The notes beneath the pieces were generated by a model. The model was not told where the DNA came from. It made no database searches and saw nothing but the letters and a program-made list of their open reading frames with translations. Of a stretch of DNA of 64,000 bases, positions 17,163 to 26,841 are shown piece by piece. Both the position numbers and the translations under genes were made by a program. Source of the DNA: Clostridium sp. Marseille-Q2269 (lineage in GTDB: Bacteria > Bacillota > Clostridia > Clostridiales > Clostridiaceae); the NCBI RefSeq assembly GCF_943736985.1, contig NZ_CALSFS010000010.1:1-64000 (forward strand). Direction: 5' to 3'. Position 1 is the first letter of the stretch, and each line of letters opens with the position of its first letter.

Positions 17163-18838
17163 TTTTATATGCTTGTAAGTATACTCCTATTTCAATACTA
17201 GAGGCCTTTGACGAAGTTCCTATAAAAATTAATCCTTTAGCTTCTACCTTTCATAGAGCTGATGCACTTATGCATCCAAATATGTGCTCATACTGTAAAT
17301 CTCTACTTGAAAGCCTTATAGACTGCAATAATGATCAATTAGTATTAATGAACTGCTGTGAAAGCATAAAAAGATTATATGATGTTTTAAAATGGAATTC
17401 CAATATGAAATATGTACATATGATAGATTTGCCCCATAAAAATAATTGTTGTTCTCGTATACTACTACAAAAATCATTTATGAAATTTATATCTTCCTAT
17501 GAAAGTTTCACCGGTAAAAAATTTAATGTTGAAAAATTTAAGCTATCTATACAAAAACATAGTGCTTCTGAAAAAAATAATAATATTGTTCAAAATAAAA
17601 TTGCTATTTTAGGGGCCAGATGCTATGAATCCCTTGAAGAATCAATATACGAATCCACAGGATCATATCCTTTAAATCTTACATGTACTGGAGAAAATTT
17701 TATATCAGATGAAATACCAGACTCCTGCGGTAATATGGATGATCTTATTTTATGGTACGCTGGAGCTATTTTATCTCAAACTCCCTGCATGAGAATGTCT
17801 GATATATCCCATAGAAAAAAACTTATTCTTTCTAACAACATATCAGGAATAATTTATCATACAGTAAAATTTTGTGATTACTATTCTTTCGAATATGCAT
17901 CTATTAAAGACAAAACAAATATTCCAATATTAAAAATTGAAACTGACTATACTAATCAAAGTAAAGGACAACTTTCTACTAGAATAGAAGCATTTATTGA
18001 AAGATTTAAGAATAAAACAAAATTAGATACTAAAGTTTCATGCATTCTGGAAAAAGATTTATATGTGGCAGGTATTGATAGCGGATCGACTTCTACAAAT
18101 GTGGTAATTTTAGACCAACATAAAAATATAATGAGTTACTCCATAGTAAAAACTGGAGCTAAAAGCATTTATGGTGCAAATAATGCATTGACTTTGGCTT
18201 TAAATAAGGCTAATCTTTCAAAAGATCAACTTAAATACACTGTTTCCACTGGTTATGGAAGAATGAATATTCCTTTTACAAATGAAAATGTAACTGAAAT
18301 AACCTGTCATGGTGTTGCAGCTCACCATTTGAAACCTAATGTAAGAACCATTATAGATATTGGTGGACAAGACAGTAAAGTTATAAAATTAGATGAACAT
18401 GGAAATATAAAAGATTTTGCCATGAACGATAAATGTGCAGCAGGTACAGGCAAATTCCTTGATATGATGGCCAGAACCCTTGAAATAGACATTGAAGAAA
18501 TGAGTGTTGAAGGTCTAAGTTGGAATGAAGACTTAAAAATCACCAATATGTGCACCGTATTTGCAGAATCTGAAGTTGTGTCTCTTATAGCTGAAAACAA
18601 AGAAAAATGTGATATAATTCACGGACTTAATGATTCAATAGCTTCAAAAATGCTATCTCTTTTAAATAGAGTAGGAAAAGAGGAGTTTTACATGATGACT
18701 GGGGGGGTTGCAAAAAATCTTGGATTAGTAAAATCTTTAGAACTAAAGCTTAAAAGTAAAATTTTCATATGGGATGAACCTCAAATATGTGGTGCCTTAG
18801 GTGCTGCATTAATAGCACTAAATAAAGTTCAAAGCTAG
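17159..18838 (+). CDS. Fusion: short dehydratase-like subunit plus ATPase activator
   Basis: 559 residues with two domains. Residues 1 to about 285 are a shortened HgdB-type subunit, starting MILYACKYTP and keeping cysteines C43/C46 (NMCSYCKS), C66/C67 (MNCCESI) and C239 (VKFCDYYSFE), and ending with SKGQLSTRIEAF. Residues 300-559 are a complete HgdC-type activator: GIDSGSTSTN (305), IDIGGQDSK (399), cluster cysteines C426 (NDKCAAGTG) and C465 (NMCTVFAES), and the closing CGALGAALIAL. Activator and acceptor are normally separate proteins, so this fusion would tie electron donor to acceptor one to one. It is coupled to the upstream subunit gene by an ATGA overlap and followed by a terminator. 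Confidence 0.82.
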   Translation: MILYACKYTPISILEAFDEVPIKINPLASTFHRADALMHPNMCSYCKSLLESLIDCNNDQLVLMNCCESIKRLYDVLKWNSNMKYVHMIDLPHKNNCCSRILLQKSFMKFISSYESFTGKKFNVEKFKLSIQKHSASEKNNNIVQNKIAILGARCYESLEESIYESTGSYPLNLTCTGENFISDEIPDSCGNMDDLILWYAGAILSQTPCMRMSDISHRKKLILSNNISGIIYHTVKFCDYYSFEYASIKDKTNIPILKIETDYTNQSKGQLSTRIEAFIERFKNKTKLDTKVSCILEKDLYVAGIDSGSTSTNVVILDQHKNIMSYSIVKTGAKSIYGANNALTLALNKANLSKDQLKYTVSTGYGRMNIPFTNENVTEITCHGVAAHHLKPNVRTIIDIGGQDSKVIKLDEHGNIKDFAMNDKCAAGTGKFLDMMARTLEIDIEEMSVEGLSWNEDLKITNMCTVFAESEVVSLIAENKEKCDIIHGLNDSIASKMLSLLNRVGKEEFYMMTGGVAKNLGLVKSLELKLKSKIFIWDEPQICGALGAALIALNKVQS

Positions 18839-18858
18839 GATACATAATCTTAGCTTTT
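18831..18858 (+). terminator. Terminator after the activator fusion gene
   Basis: The arms AAAGCTA and TAGCTTTT enclose a 14-base loop. The left arm includes the stop codon of the fusion gene, and a T-rich stretch follows. Confidence 0.65.
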
Positions 18859-18981
18859 TACTTTAAGTCTTAATTTAATTATATCTTTAAACATTTCTTA
18901 AATAATATCTAATTATGATTTAAATTTTTATATTCCTATTTATATGCTATTATTACTTAAATATTATATATTAGCTTAATG

Positions 18982-20131
18982 CTACAATCTTTGTGCAATA
19001 GAATTTAATTCCTCAGACATAGAAGTTATTTCTTCTATACCTGCTGTAATTTCTTCTGAAGCAGCAGCTTGCTCTTGGCTTGATACCAAAGAATTTTGGC
19101 TTTTCTTGCTTACATCTTCTACCTTTATCTTAATATTATCTGTTAGTTGTTGAATTTTGGGTACTGTACTTTTAGATTGTTCTGATAGTCTTCTTATTTC
19201 TTGTGCAACTACACCAAATCCTTTGCCAGCTTCCCCAGCTCTTGCAGCTTCAATAGCGGCGTTTAATCCAAGCATCTTTGTTTCATCTGCTATTTCTTTT
19301 ATAAAAGAAGATATCTCATTAATTTCTTCTGATACAGCTATTATTTTACTTATCTCCTCATTTAGATTCTGTTCATTTATATGTATTTGTGATGCTGATG
19401 CTGCCAATTGTTGAATAGTTGCAGAAATTTCTGAAAGATTATCTTCAAGATTATTTGACATTGCACGTAATTTATCTGCAACTTCTTGTGGCATAATTAT
19501 ACAAAAGGAACCTACAACTTTACTTGAGTCTTCTTCATCAAATAATGGATGAGCTGATAAAATTACAGGGACCCCATATTCTAAAGTTTTTACTTGTTCT
19601 AATTGTGGTTTCTTCAGCCTCATTGCTCTACTTGCTATAAAATCTTCATTAAGTTTATTTCCAACTTTTAAACTTGGAACATGAAATTTTTGAAGATTGT
19701 ATATTTATAATTTTATCCAAATCTGTTGTTAACAGAAATCCTCCTTCTTGGAACATTTCTGACAAAATTGGTGCAAAGCTTCTAAAGGATTTAGCAATAG
19801 GATGTAATTTTGGAACTGCCATAGCAAAGGCTCCAACTACATTTTTTTCATCATCCACAATTGGAATTGAGGTAATAGTCAATCTTACACCATAATGTGC
19901 TCGATCAATGTCTTGAGATAATATTTTTCTTTCACGCATGGCAACAAGAGTAGTGCTATCACTACTCAATTTATTTCCTACACTAAGAAGTTTAATATTA
20001 AGTGAATCAGAAGATTTAGTCCATACTATTGTATCTCCTTCCATTATTCCAAATATGACGCCCTCAGGAATTGTATTTGTCTGTATATTAGCCAATACCT
20101 TTAGACTCTCTAGTTCATTTACCGAAATCAT
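18982..20131 (-). pseudogene. Soluble methyl-accepting chemotaxis-type sensor, frameshifted
   Basis: Two adjacent frames make one protein of about 382 residues. The first part (start ATG 20131 after GGAGGAG) is a ligand-sensing region with repeats of a PAS/GAF-like pattern. The second part carries the conserved receptor hairpin ([30 protein letters not shown] region). No transmembrane segments are seen, so it is cytoplasmic. The frame breaks at an A-run (T-run 19687-19691 on the plus strand). Removing one A restores [19 protein letters not shown] and joins the parts. The tail after the hairpin is short. It would signal through CheA if intact. Confidence 0.75.
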
Positions 20132-20420
20132 GCTATCTCCTCCGTATATTAGGGTATTTATGACATACATATGCAGTATTCAATTATTTATATATTTTTT
20201 AATAAAATATCCTCCATATGTTAATAAAATTTACTGATATTTTTTTGGTTCATTTTACATAATTCTACATAAATTTAGTTATTCCTTCTTTATATTACAA
20301 CTTTAATGATATATTATAGATGTTATATGGACAAAATACGGGTTTTAACCCCTTTTATTTATAGTTCAATAATTATTATACATTTTAGTTAAATCCTTCT
20401 TTATTCATTTAAAATACTTT

Positions 20421-21899
20421 TTAAATTTTATTTTCTATACTTATACTTATTTTTGTTCCTACATTAACCCTACTTTTAACCTGTATGGTCCCTTTATGCT
20501 CTTTTATAATCCACTTTGCTATAGAAAGACCTAATCCACTTCCCCCTTTATCCTTTGTTCTAGATTTATCAACTCTATAAAATCTATCAAAGATATAAGG
20601 TATATCATCTTTTGGAATCCCTAATCCTGTATCTTCAACTGTAATAACAACTTGATTCCCATTTATATACCACTCAATATATATTTTACCATCTTTCGGT
20701 GTAAACTTTAAACTATTATCTACAAATATTCTTAAAGCTTGCTTTAACAATTTGTAATCTGCAAAAACTAAAATATTTTTATTGCTTTTATTAATAATAT
20801 TATGATGTGAATCTATTAATTTAGTTTCCCGTACAATCTCATCTAATAATGTATTTATATAAAACTCTTCTTTATGGATCTTCTGGCTTTTCTTATCAAC
20901 TCTTGCTAAAAATAATAATTTTTCAACTAATTCTTTCATATTTTCTGATTCACCTTTAATAGCAGCAACCGCTTCTTCTAATACTTCTTTATCATCTTTT
21001 CCCCATCTATACAGCATATTAGCATATCCTTGTATAACTGCAATAGGTGTTCTAAGTTCATGGGAAGCATCTGATACAAAACGATTTTGATTTTCATAAG
21101 ACTGTTCAATCCTGTCAAACATATTATTAACCGTTTGTGCAAGTTCTCTTAACTCATCATGAGAACCCTTTACGTTAATACGAGTATCTAAATTTTGCAC
21201 ATTTATTTTTTTTATTGTGTAATTCATTTCATTTATAGGATCTACCACTTTTTTGCCTATGTCAGAACCAGATTTTATAATTATACTTATAACAATAATA
21301 TTTAAAATTCCTAAAATAATCATTGCCAAGTAAAAATATTCATTTTCATTTTTTAAAGCTTTTATAACTTGTATATAGTATATCTTATCCTTTAGTTCAA
21401 AACTTTTATTTATGACCATTCTTTCTAAATTATCATTTCCTTTTATAATGTATGGTTTATCTATTTTAAAGTCTCCATAATATTTCTTAATATTTTTATT
21501 GGTTGAATAAACAATGCTTTTATCCTTTTCAAAAACACTTATAAATGTATCTCCTTTTTCCGCCACACTATCTATCAATTTCTCTGGAATTTCTGAAATG
21601 CTTTTTATATTATCTGACACTATTTCTGCATACATATTTATGTTGCCCTTAACTTGTTTCATTAAGAAAGAGTTAAATCCAAATAAAACTATAGATGTAA
21701 ATAAAAATAACAATATTGATATTATAGTTGTATATATAAAATTCAACTTAAAAGTAATAGAAAACCTTAATCTTATTTTAAATTTACTTAATAAAGGTTT
21801 AATAGTTTTAAAAATTAACGTTATTATGTTTTTTATAATCATATAAATACATTTTAAAAAATATATAATATTCTTTATAAAGTTCAATTTTTTATTCAT
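20421..21899 (-). CDS. Membrane sensor histidine kinase
   Basis: 492 residues. An N-terminal membrane helix (about 50-75), an extracytoplasmic sensor region, a second helix (about 190-215) and a HAMP linker precede the phospho-acceptor domain (SDASHELRTPIAVIQGY, His in SHELR) and a HATPase domain (DNSLKFTPKDG N-box, DTGLGIP, GGSGLGLSIAKW). It autophosphorylates and passes phosphate to the response regulator encoded directly upstream, with which it overlaps by eight bases. The signal is unknown. The N-terminus is long and basic before the first helix, so the exact start is less certain. Confidence 0.88.
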   Translation of the reverse strand: MNKKLNFIKNIIYFLKCIYMIIKNIITLIFKTIKPLLSKFKIRLRFSITFKLNFIYTTIISILLFLFTSIVLFGFNSFLMKQVKGNINMYAEIVSDNIKSISEIPEKLIDSVAEKGDTFISVFEKDKSIVYSTNKNIKKYYGDFKIDKPYIIKGNDNLERMVINKSFELKDKIYYIQVIKALKNENEYFYLAMIILGILNIIVISIIIKSGSDIGKKVVDPINEMNYTIKKINVQNLDTRINVKGSHDELRELAQTVNNMFDRIEQSYENQNRFVSDASHELRTPIAVIQGYANMLYRWGKDDKEVLEEAVAAIKGESENMKELVEKLLFLARVDKKSQKIHKEEFYINTLLDEIVRETKLIDSHHNIINKSNKNILVFADYKLLKQALRIFVDNSLKFTPKDGKIYIEWYINGNQVVITVEDTGLGIPKDDIPYIFDRFYRVDKSRTKDKGGSGLGLSIAKWIIKEHKGTIQVKSRVNVGTKISISIENKI

Positions 21900-22584
21900 C
21901 TTTTAAAAGATATCCCACTCCTCTAATAGTATATATGAATCTTTCACTATACCTATTATCAATTTTTGTTCTTAAATATCTTACATAAACATCAACCACA
22001 TTAGTGTCCCCTAAATAGTCAAACCCCCATACTTTATCTAATATCTGTTCTCTAGTTAAAGCAATATTTTTATTTTCCATAAAGAGTTTTAATAAATCAA
22101 ACTCTGTTTTTGTAAGTTCTATAACTTGTTTATTGTAGCATACAATGTGCTTATCTAAATCTAATTCTAGTGCTTTTATAGAAATAATATTAGAATGTTT
22201 TACTTGTAATTCTTTTCTTTTTAATGCCACTCTTATCCTAGCCAAAAGTTCTTCTATGGCAAAAGGTTTTGTAATATAATCATCAGCACCAGTGTCTAGC
22301 CCCATTACAATATCTGTGGTTTCCTCCTTAGCTGTTAACATTATTATTGGCATATCTGATGTTTGACGTATTCTTCTACAAACTTCCATACCATTTAATT
22401 TAGGAAGCATTACATCTAATAATATTAGATCAAACTTTTCATTTAAGGCTTTATCTAATCCCTCTCTACCGTCATATACCTTGCATGTTTCATATCCCTC
22501 ATATTCTAGTTCTAACTGAATAAACCGTGAAATTTTAACTTCATCCTCTATTATAAGAATTTTTTTCTTATTTTCCCTATCCAT
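21892..22584 (-). CDS. OmpR/PhoB-family response regulator
   Basis: A receiver domain (residues 1-120) with the acidic pair ED near the start, phospho-acceptor Asp in LILLDVMLP and Lys in TKPFAIEE, followed by a winged-helix DNA-binding domain (VWGFDYLGDTNVVDVYVRYLR, TIRGVGYLL). The frame opens at 22590, but that ATG is one base from GGAGGA. ATG 22584 (MDRENKKK) is properly spaced and is used here. It is the first gene of the pair and is probably autoregulated. Targets are unknown. Confidence 0.92.
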   Translation of the reverse strand: MDRENKKKILIIEDEVKISRFIQLELEYEGYETCKVYDGREGLDKALNEKFDLILLDVMLPKLNGMEVCRRIRQTSDMPIIMLTAKEETTDIVMGLDTGADDYITKPFAIEELLARIRVALKRKELQVKHSNIISIKALELDLDKHIVCYNKQVIELTKTEFDLLKLFMENKNIALTREQILDKVWGFDYLGDTNVVDVYVRYLRTKIDNRYSERFIYTIRGVGYLLKDE

Positions 22585-22733
22585 GTTCATTCCTCCAAAA
22601 ATTATTCCACTTATCTAAAAAACTATTTATATAAATTATACCTTAACTAATAACCTTAAGTATTTATTTCTACCTAACATATTTTTATTATACAAAATAT
22701 TCTCCAACTTGTATAAATATATACAATAAAAAA

Positions 22734-22789
22734 GACTGTGAGAAAATATATTTAATTCTAATATAATAAATATATTTTTTCAGACAGCC
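22734..22789 (-). terminator. Terminator after the DUF4342 gene
   Basis: A long imperfect stem (arms 22734-22754 and 22767-22789) is followed on the minus strand by six T residues. It ends the DUF4342 transcript before the two-component genes. Confidence 0.65.
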
Positions 22790-22846
22790 ATTTTTACTTT
22801 CATAGGATAATTATTAAATTTAAATCATAGTTTATTTAAAATTTAT

Positions 22847-23305
22847 TTAATTACTCACTTCTTTTTCTTCTGATAAATCATCAACTATATTATTAACCTT
22901 TGTTGACACCTTATTTAAAATATCATTAATCTTTGAGTCTTCTCCTGAATTTTTTTCTATTCTGATACTATGCTTTGTAATTAAAGCTAGTATAGTAGCA
23001 ACTATTGCCACTGGGAACGCTAGAACAGTACACAATATAATAACATTAACTGGTGCTTTTAATACAGTATCCTCTTTTTTTCTAACTACAACCTTAGTTT
23101 TATTACCTTTTCTAATTAACACCTTAATCTTATCAAAAAATTTACTTTCACAGCCAAAATCCTCATTGGTCTTTTTATTCTTTTCAAGATATACTAAAGC
23201 TTCTATAACATCTCCATCAAATTTTTCTAATACCTCTTTTGCTTGTTCATAACTTATATTTGCTCTTTTTCTTAATAAGTCTATTTGTTCTAAAGACACA
23301 TTCAT
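22847..23305 (-). CDS. DUF4342 protein with UBA-like N-terminus
   Basis: 152 residues. Residues 5-42 form a UBA/CUE-like three-helix domain (LRKRANISYEQAKEVLEKFDGDVIEAL pattern, as in EF-Ts and NAC). A basic segment and one hydrophobic helix (about 88-110) follow, within the DUF4342 region (KAPVNVIILCTVLAFPVAIVA). A polar tail closes it. It is probably membrane-attached. Function is unknown. The start ATG follows GGAGGG, and the gene stands alone between terminators. Confidence 0.75.
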   Translation of the reverse strand: MNVSLEQIDLLRKRANISYEQAKEVLEKFDGDVIEALVYLEKNKKTNEDFGCESKFFDKIKVLIRKGNKTKVVVRKKEDTVLKAPVNVIILCTVLAFPVAIVATILALITKHSIRIEKNSGEDSKINDILNKVSTKVNNIVDDLSEEKEVSN

Positions 23306-23483
23306 TTAAAAATCCCTCCATTTTTTATTATATATTTTTAAGAAACTATACCTAATACTACTTTCTTAATTCATATATTTACTTTATGGCTTTATTATAT
23401 ATAGCCATAATTAGAGAGACTTTAATAAAAGATTAGAATTTGATTAGAAATTATAATTATTTTAAAACTATTTAAAATGCTAA

Positions 23484-23520
23484 TATATTTAAGCTCCCAC
23501 AATGTGAGAGCTTAAATATA
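23484..23520 (-). terminator. Terminator after the nitroreductase gene
   Basis: A 13-bp perfect stem (arms 23484-23496 and 23508-23520) lies just past the nitroreductase stop. Confidence 0.75.
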
Positions 23521-23531
23521 CATTATTTTAA

Positions 23532-24131
23532 TTATTTAATTATTCTAATACGCTCTTCTAATGGCTTATATTCTTTTGCATCTGGATTTGTTATTGGCTT
23601 ACCAAAAGGCATTTGAGCTATAAACTTCCACTTCTCTGGTATACTCCATTGTTTTTTTACATCTTCTTCTATTAGTTCATTGTAATGTTGCACTGAAACC
23701 CCAAATCCTTCTATTTCTAATGATGTCCATATAACTAACTGATGCATACCACTAGTTTGTTGAGACCATATTGGGAAATTATCTTTATATGATGGGAATT
23801 GTTTTTGAAGATCTTCTATTATATTCATATCTTCAAAATACAATATTGTTCCGTACCCATTACCAAAAGAATCTATCTTTTTCTCAGTGCTTTGAAATCT
23901 ATCTTCTGGTACTATCTTTCTTAAAGATTCCTTTGTAATATTCCATAGTTTATCATGTTCATTTCCTAATAATAGTACAACTCTTGTACTCTGAGAATTA
24001 AATGCAGATGGTGTATGTTTTACTGCATGTTCAATAATTTCCTTAATTCTATCATCTGACACTACTTGTTCTTTACTGATTCCATAAAATGTACGCCTTT
24101 GTTCTATAGCTTCATAAAAATCTTTTTTCAT
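23532..24131 (-). CDS. Nitroreductase-family FMN oxidoreductase
   Basis: About 199 residues of the HBN1/YdfN-type nitroreductase group. The N-terminal EQRRTFYGISK and TPSAFNSQSTRVVLL segments bind FMN, and the MHQLVIWTSLEIEGFGVSVQHYN region is typical. It probably reduces nitro, quinone or peroxide-type compounds with NAD(P)H in the cytoplasm. The frame opens at 24152, but GGAGG lies 9 bases before the ATG at 24131 (MKKDFYEAI), so I start there. Confidence 0.85.
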   Translation of the reverse strand: MKKDFYEAIEQRRTFYGISKEQVVSDDRIKEIIEHAVKHTPSAFNSQSTRVVLLLGNEHDKLWNITKESLRKIVPEDRFQSTEKKIDSFGNGYGTILYFEDMNIIEDLQKQFPSYKDNFPIWSQQTSGMHQLVIWTSLEIEGFGVSVQHYNELIEEDVKKQWSIPEKWKFIAQMPFGKPITNPDAKEYKPLEERIRIIK

Positions 24132-24324
24132 TTCCAATTCCTCCAGCTCCATATTATATTTGGTTATTAAATAAAGGTAACTATTTTTCTATAATAATAT
24201 ATTCTTGTGCTTCAGTTATTATTTGGAATTAATTATAATTTTATTATTTCATAGATTTTTTAATAGTCAATAATGATTTTTATTTAGTTATTATTATTCC
24301 TTACTTTATATATTTATAAAAAAT

Positions 24325-24357
24325 AAAGAATCTTCTAAAGCAGATAGAAGATTCTTT
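24325..24357 (-). terminator. Terminator after the acetyltransferase gene
   Basis: A 13-bp perfect stem (AAAGAATCTTCTA and its complement) with a 7-base loop lies 32 bases past the gene's stop. Confidence 0.8.
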
Positions 24358-24388
24358 GCCGTTAATTATAGTATAGTTTATTTTTAAT

Positions 24389-24982
24389 TTAAACCATTTT
24401 AACCATTCTATATAAATATTGTGAACAATATTTTTCTTTTTTTTCAAATTTATAATCTAATTTTTCATAGAACTTTCTTACGTTTTTATCCTTAGCCAAT
24501 AGCGAACATCCCTTATACCCTTCTTTTTGGGCAATTTTTTCTGCTAATTTCATTAACTCTTTCCCAATTCCAAGACCTCTAACTTCTTTAATTGTAGCTA
24601 AGTTTGCTATATAAAGTTCTCTTTTTCCTCCCTCTTCTAAACTCATTCCCTTAATAAAATCCTTTATAAATTTTATCTTGCTATTAATCCCTTTAATCAT
24701 AAAAAGCAAGTTTAAACTAGTTTTAGTATCTAGCTGTGCTATTTCTTCACTATCTAAAAGAATTATAGCTCCACAGATTTTATCATTGAATTCTGCTACC
24801 TTTATATTTAAATAAGAATATCTTGATTCAGTACTTAATACTAATAACTTAATTCTATTTAAAATTTCTTCTTTAGTGCCCTGGCCCCAAATATGCTCTG
24901 GAAGATCCTCAGTATCATATATAAGACCAGTGATAATGGGGGCGTCCTCCTCCACTGCATCTCTTAATGTGAAGTTTTTCAT
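24389..24982 (-). CDS. GNAT-family N-acetyltransferase
   Basis: 197 residues with the acetyl-CoA-binding core EVRGLGIGKELMKLAEKIAQKEG (Q/RxxGxG/A motif) at about 135-157, preceded by the ANLATIKEV strand. The substrate is unknown and could be an amine, peptide or small metabolite. GAGAGGG precedes the ATG. It is a single gene with its own terminator. Confidence 0.85.
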   Translation of the reverse strand: MKNFTLRDAVEEDAPIITGLIYDTEDLPEHIWGQGTKEEILNRIKLLVLSTESRYSYLNIKVAEFNDKICGAIILLDSEEIAQLDTKTSLNLLFMIKGINSKIKFIKDFIKGMSLEEGGKRELYIANLATIKEVRGLGIGKELMKLAEKIAQKEGYKGCSLLAKDKNVRKFYEKLDYKFEKKEKYCSQYLYRMVKMV

Positions 24983-25205
24983 ATTTATCCCTCTCTCATA
25001 AAATTTTCATTTAAATACTATAAGACCATTATATAGTAAAACAGCCTGTTATTTAAGCCCGCAGAGGCATAGCATTATGGTACCTTTGTACTATAATTGG
25101 TTTTTTACTAATTTATACAATTATTGTATTAGTACTTATTATGTAAAGGAATAATACCTAAATTTGTTATATCAAAAAATTTGCTTTAATCTTATTAAAA
25201 TAAAA

Positions 25206-25233
25206 TTCAGCTGAAGTAAAAACTCCAGCTGAA
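25206..25233 (-). terminator. Terminator of the four-carbon acid operon
   Basis: The arms TTCAGCTG and CAGCTGAA enclose 12 bases, and a T-rich stretch follows on the minus strand. It lies 18 bases past the gntP-type permease stop. Confidence 0.7.
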
Positions 25234-25250
25234 CTCATCTAAATTTTATT

Positions 25251-26639
25251 TTATAATATTAAACTTAGTACAATAAGTTCTACCAATCCTACTGCCCAAG
25301 CTATAGTAGTAGTAACTGACCAAACTCTTATTTGCTCTTTTGCATCTTTTATTCCAAGAGAACGATTAACTACCCAGAAATAGCTATCATTAAAATATGA
25401 GAATAAAAGTGATCCCATACAAGCTCCAAGAGCTGCTAATATTGGATTAACATTTGATGCTGCAACAATTGGCGCTGTTATAGAAGCTGCAGTTATCATG
25501 GCAACAGTTCCACTTCCTTGGATAAGTCTTACTAAAGATGCTATGATAAAAGGTATTAATACAACTGGCATATGAGAACCTGCGATTAATTTTGCTATAT
25601 AATCCCCTGTACCACTATCACGAAGTACCATACCTAAAGCACCGCCACCACCAGTTACTAATATTATTATACCAGCAGATTTTATTCCTTTTTCCATTTC
25701 ATTTATAACTGTCTCTTTATTTAACTTACCTGCTAATCCATATATAGCTATTACTAGACCGAGTCCTACTGCAATTATAGGAGATCCTAAAAATTGAACC
25801 ATAGTAACAAATCCACTAGGGCCTATTGTTTTTTGTTTAACTAAAACATCTAGTATAGTATTTAAAAGTATTAATATTATAGGTGTCATTATTGGTGCAA
25901 AAGCCATAAAAGTAGATGGTAATTTCTTGTTCTCTTCTTCATCTTCAAAATTATATACTGGCTCTTCATATTCTCCTCTAATCCATTGATCTTCTTCTTC
26001 TCCTGGTATTTGATATATCTTTTTGCCTATATATTTTGCATACCCCATACCAACTAGTGCCATAGGTATAGCTAAGATTATTCCCCATAAAAGAAAACTA
26101 CCTACGCTTACTCCAAATATACCTGCAACACCAACTGGTCCAGGTGTTGGTGGCACTAAACTATGAGTAATTACAAGACCTAATCCCAAGGATACACCTA
26201 AAGATACAACTGATTTTTTTGTTTTTCTAGAAATAGCTTTTGCAAGTGGCGCTAAAATTATAAATCCTGAATCACAAAATATAGGTATAGATACTATGAA
26301 TCCTGTTATTGCTAATGCTAATTCTTCCCTTTTCTTTCCTAAAAATTTTATAAAAGTTCTGGCCATTCTTTCTGCTGCTCCAGATACTTCAAAAATCTGA
26401 CCCATCATTACTCCAAAACCTATGATTATACCAATGCTTCCTAAAGTTCCTCCAAAACCTTTAGATATAGAATCGATAATTTTATTAGCGGGCATTCCTC
26501 CTACAAGTCCAGTAGTAGCTGCTGCAATAATTAGTGCGAGAAATGTATGAATTTTTGTTTTTAGTATTAAAAATACAAGTATGCTAATTCCAACTATAAG
26601 TCCTAATATCATTTGATTTCCTGCTACTGTGTTTCCCAT
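25251..26639 (-). CDS. GntP-family sugar-acid:H+ symporter
   Basis: A 462-residue membrane protein with about 12-14 helices and the family landmarks GVMMGQIFEVSGAAERMA, SIPIFCDSGFIILAPLA and THSLVPPTPGPVGVAGIFGV. GntP permeases import gluconate and related acids. The partners here (DUF1537 kinase and PdxA2) point to D-threonate, D-erythronate or a similar four-carbon acid. It is the last gene of the operon. AAGGGGGA precedes ATG 26639, with a hairpin in the gap from pdxA2. Confidence 0.88.
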   Translation of the reverse strand: MGNTVAGNQMILGLIVGISILVFLILKTKIHTFLALIIAAATTGLVGGMPANKIIDSISKGFGGTLGSIGIIIGFGVMMGQIFEVSGAAERMARTFIKFLGKKREELALAITGFIVSIPIFCDSGFIILAPLAKAISRKTKKSVVSLGVSLGLGLVITHSLVPPTPGPVGVAGIFGVSVGSFLLWGIILAIPMALVGMGYAKYIGKKIYQIPGEEEDQWIRGEYEEPVYNFEDEEENKKLPSTFMAFAPIMTPIILILLNTILDVLVKQKTIGPSGFVTMVQFLGSPIIAVGLGLVIAIYGLAGKLNKETVINEMEKGIKSAGIIILVTGGGGALGMVLRDSGTGDYIAKLIAGSHMPVVLIPFIIASLVRLIQGSGTVAMITAASITAPIVAASNVNPILAALGACMGSLLFSYFNDSYFWVVNRSLGIKDAKEQIRVWSVTTTIAWAVGLVELIVLSLIL

Positions 26640-26743
26640 TATTTTTCCCCCTTATGTTTTTTGTAAAGGTATTCATTTGTAATATAAAACTAGTAAAATT
26701 TTATGTATTTAATTTAAGTTGTTTAAAATAAGTTATTCTAAAC

Positions 26744-26790
26744 TCAGCTCGAGTAAAAACTATTATCTTTATTAGCAAAACTCAAGCTGA
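26744..26790. other. Intercistronic hairpin between pdxA2 and the permease gene
   Basis: The arms TCAGCTCGAGT (26744-26754) and ACTCAAGCTGA (26780-26790) pair with one wobble around a 25-base loop. The arm sequence resembles the operon's end terminator, but there is no strong T-run. It is probably an attenuator or processing site. Confidence 0.5.
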
Positions 26791-26841
26791 AGCTTAGAAC
26801 CACCTTATTATAAAAAACTCTTATTTACATATTGATAAAGT

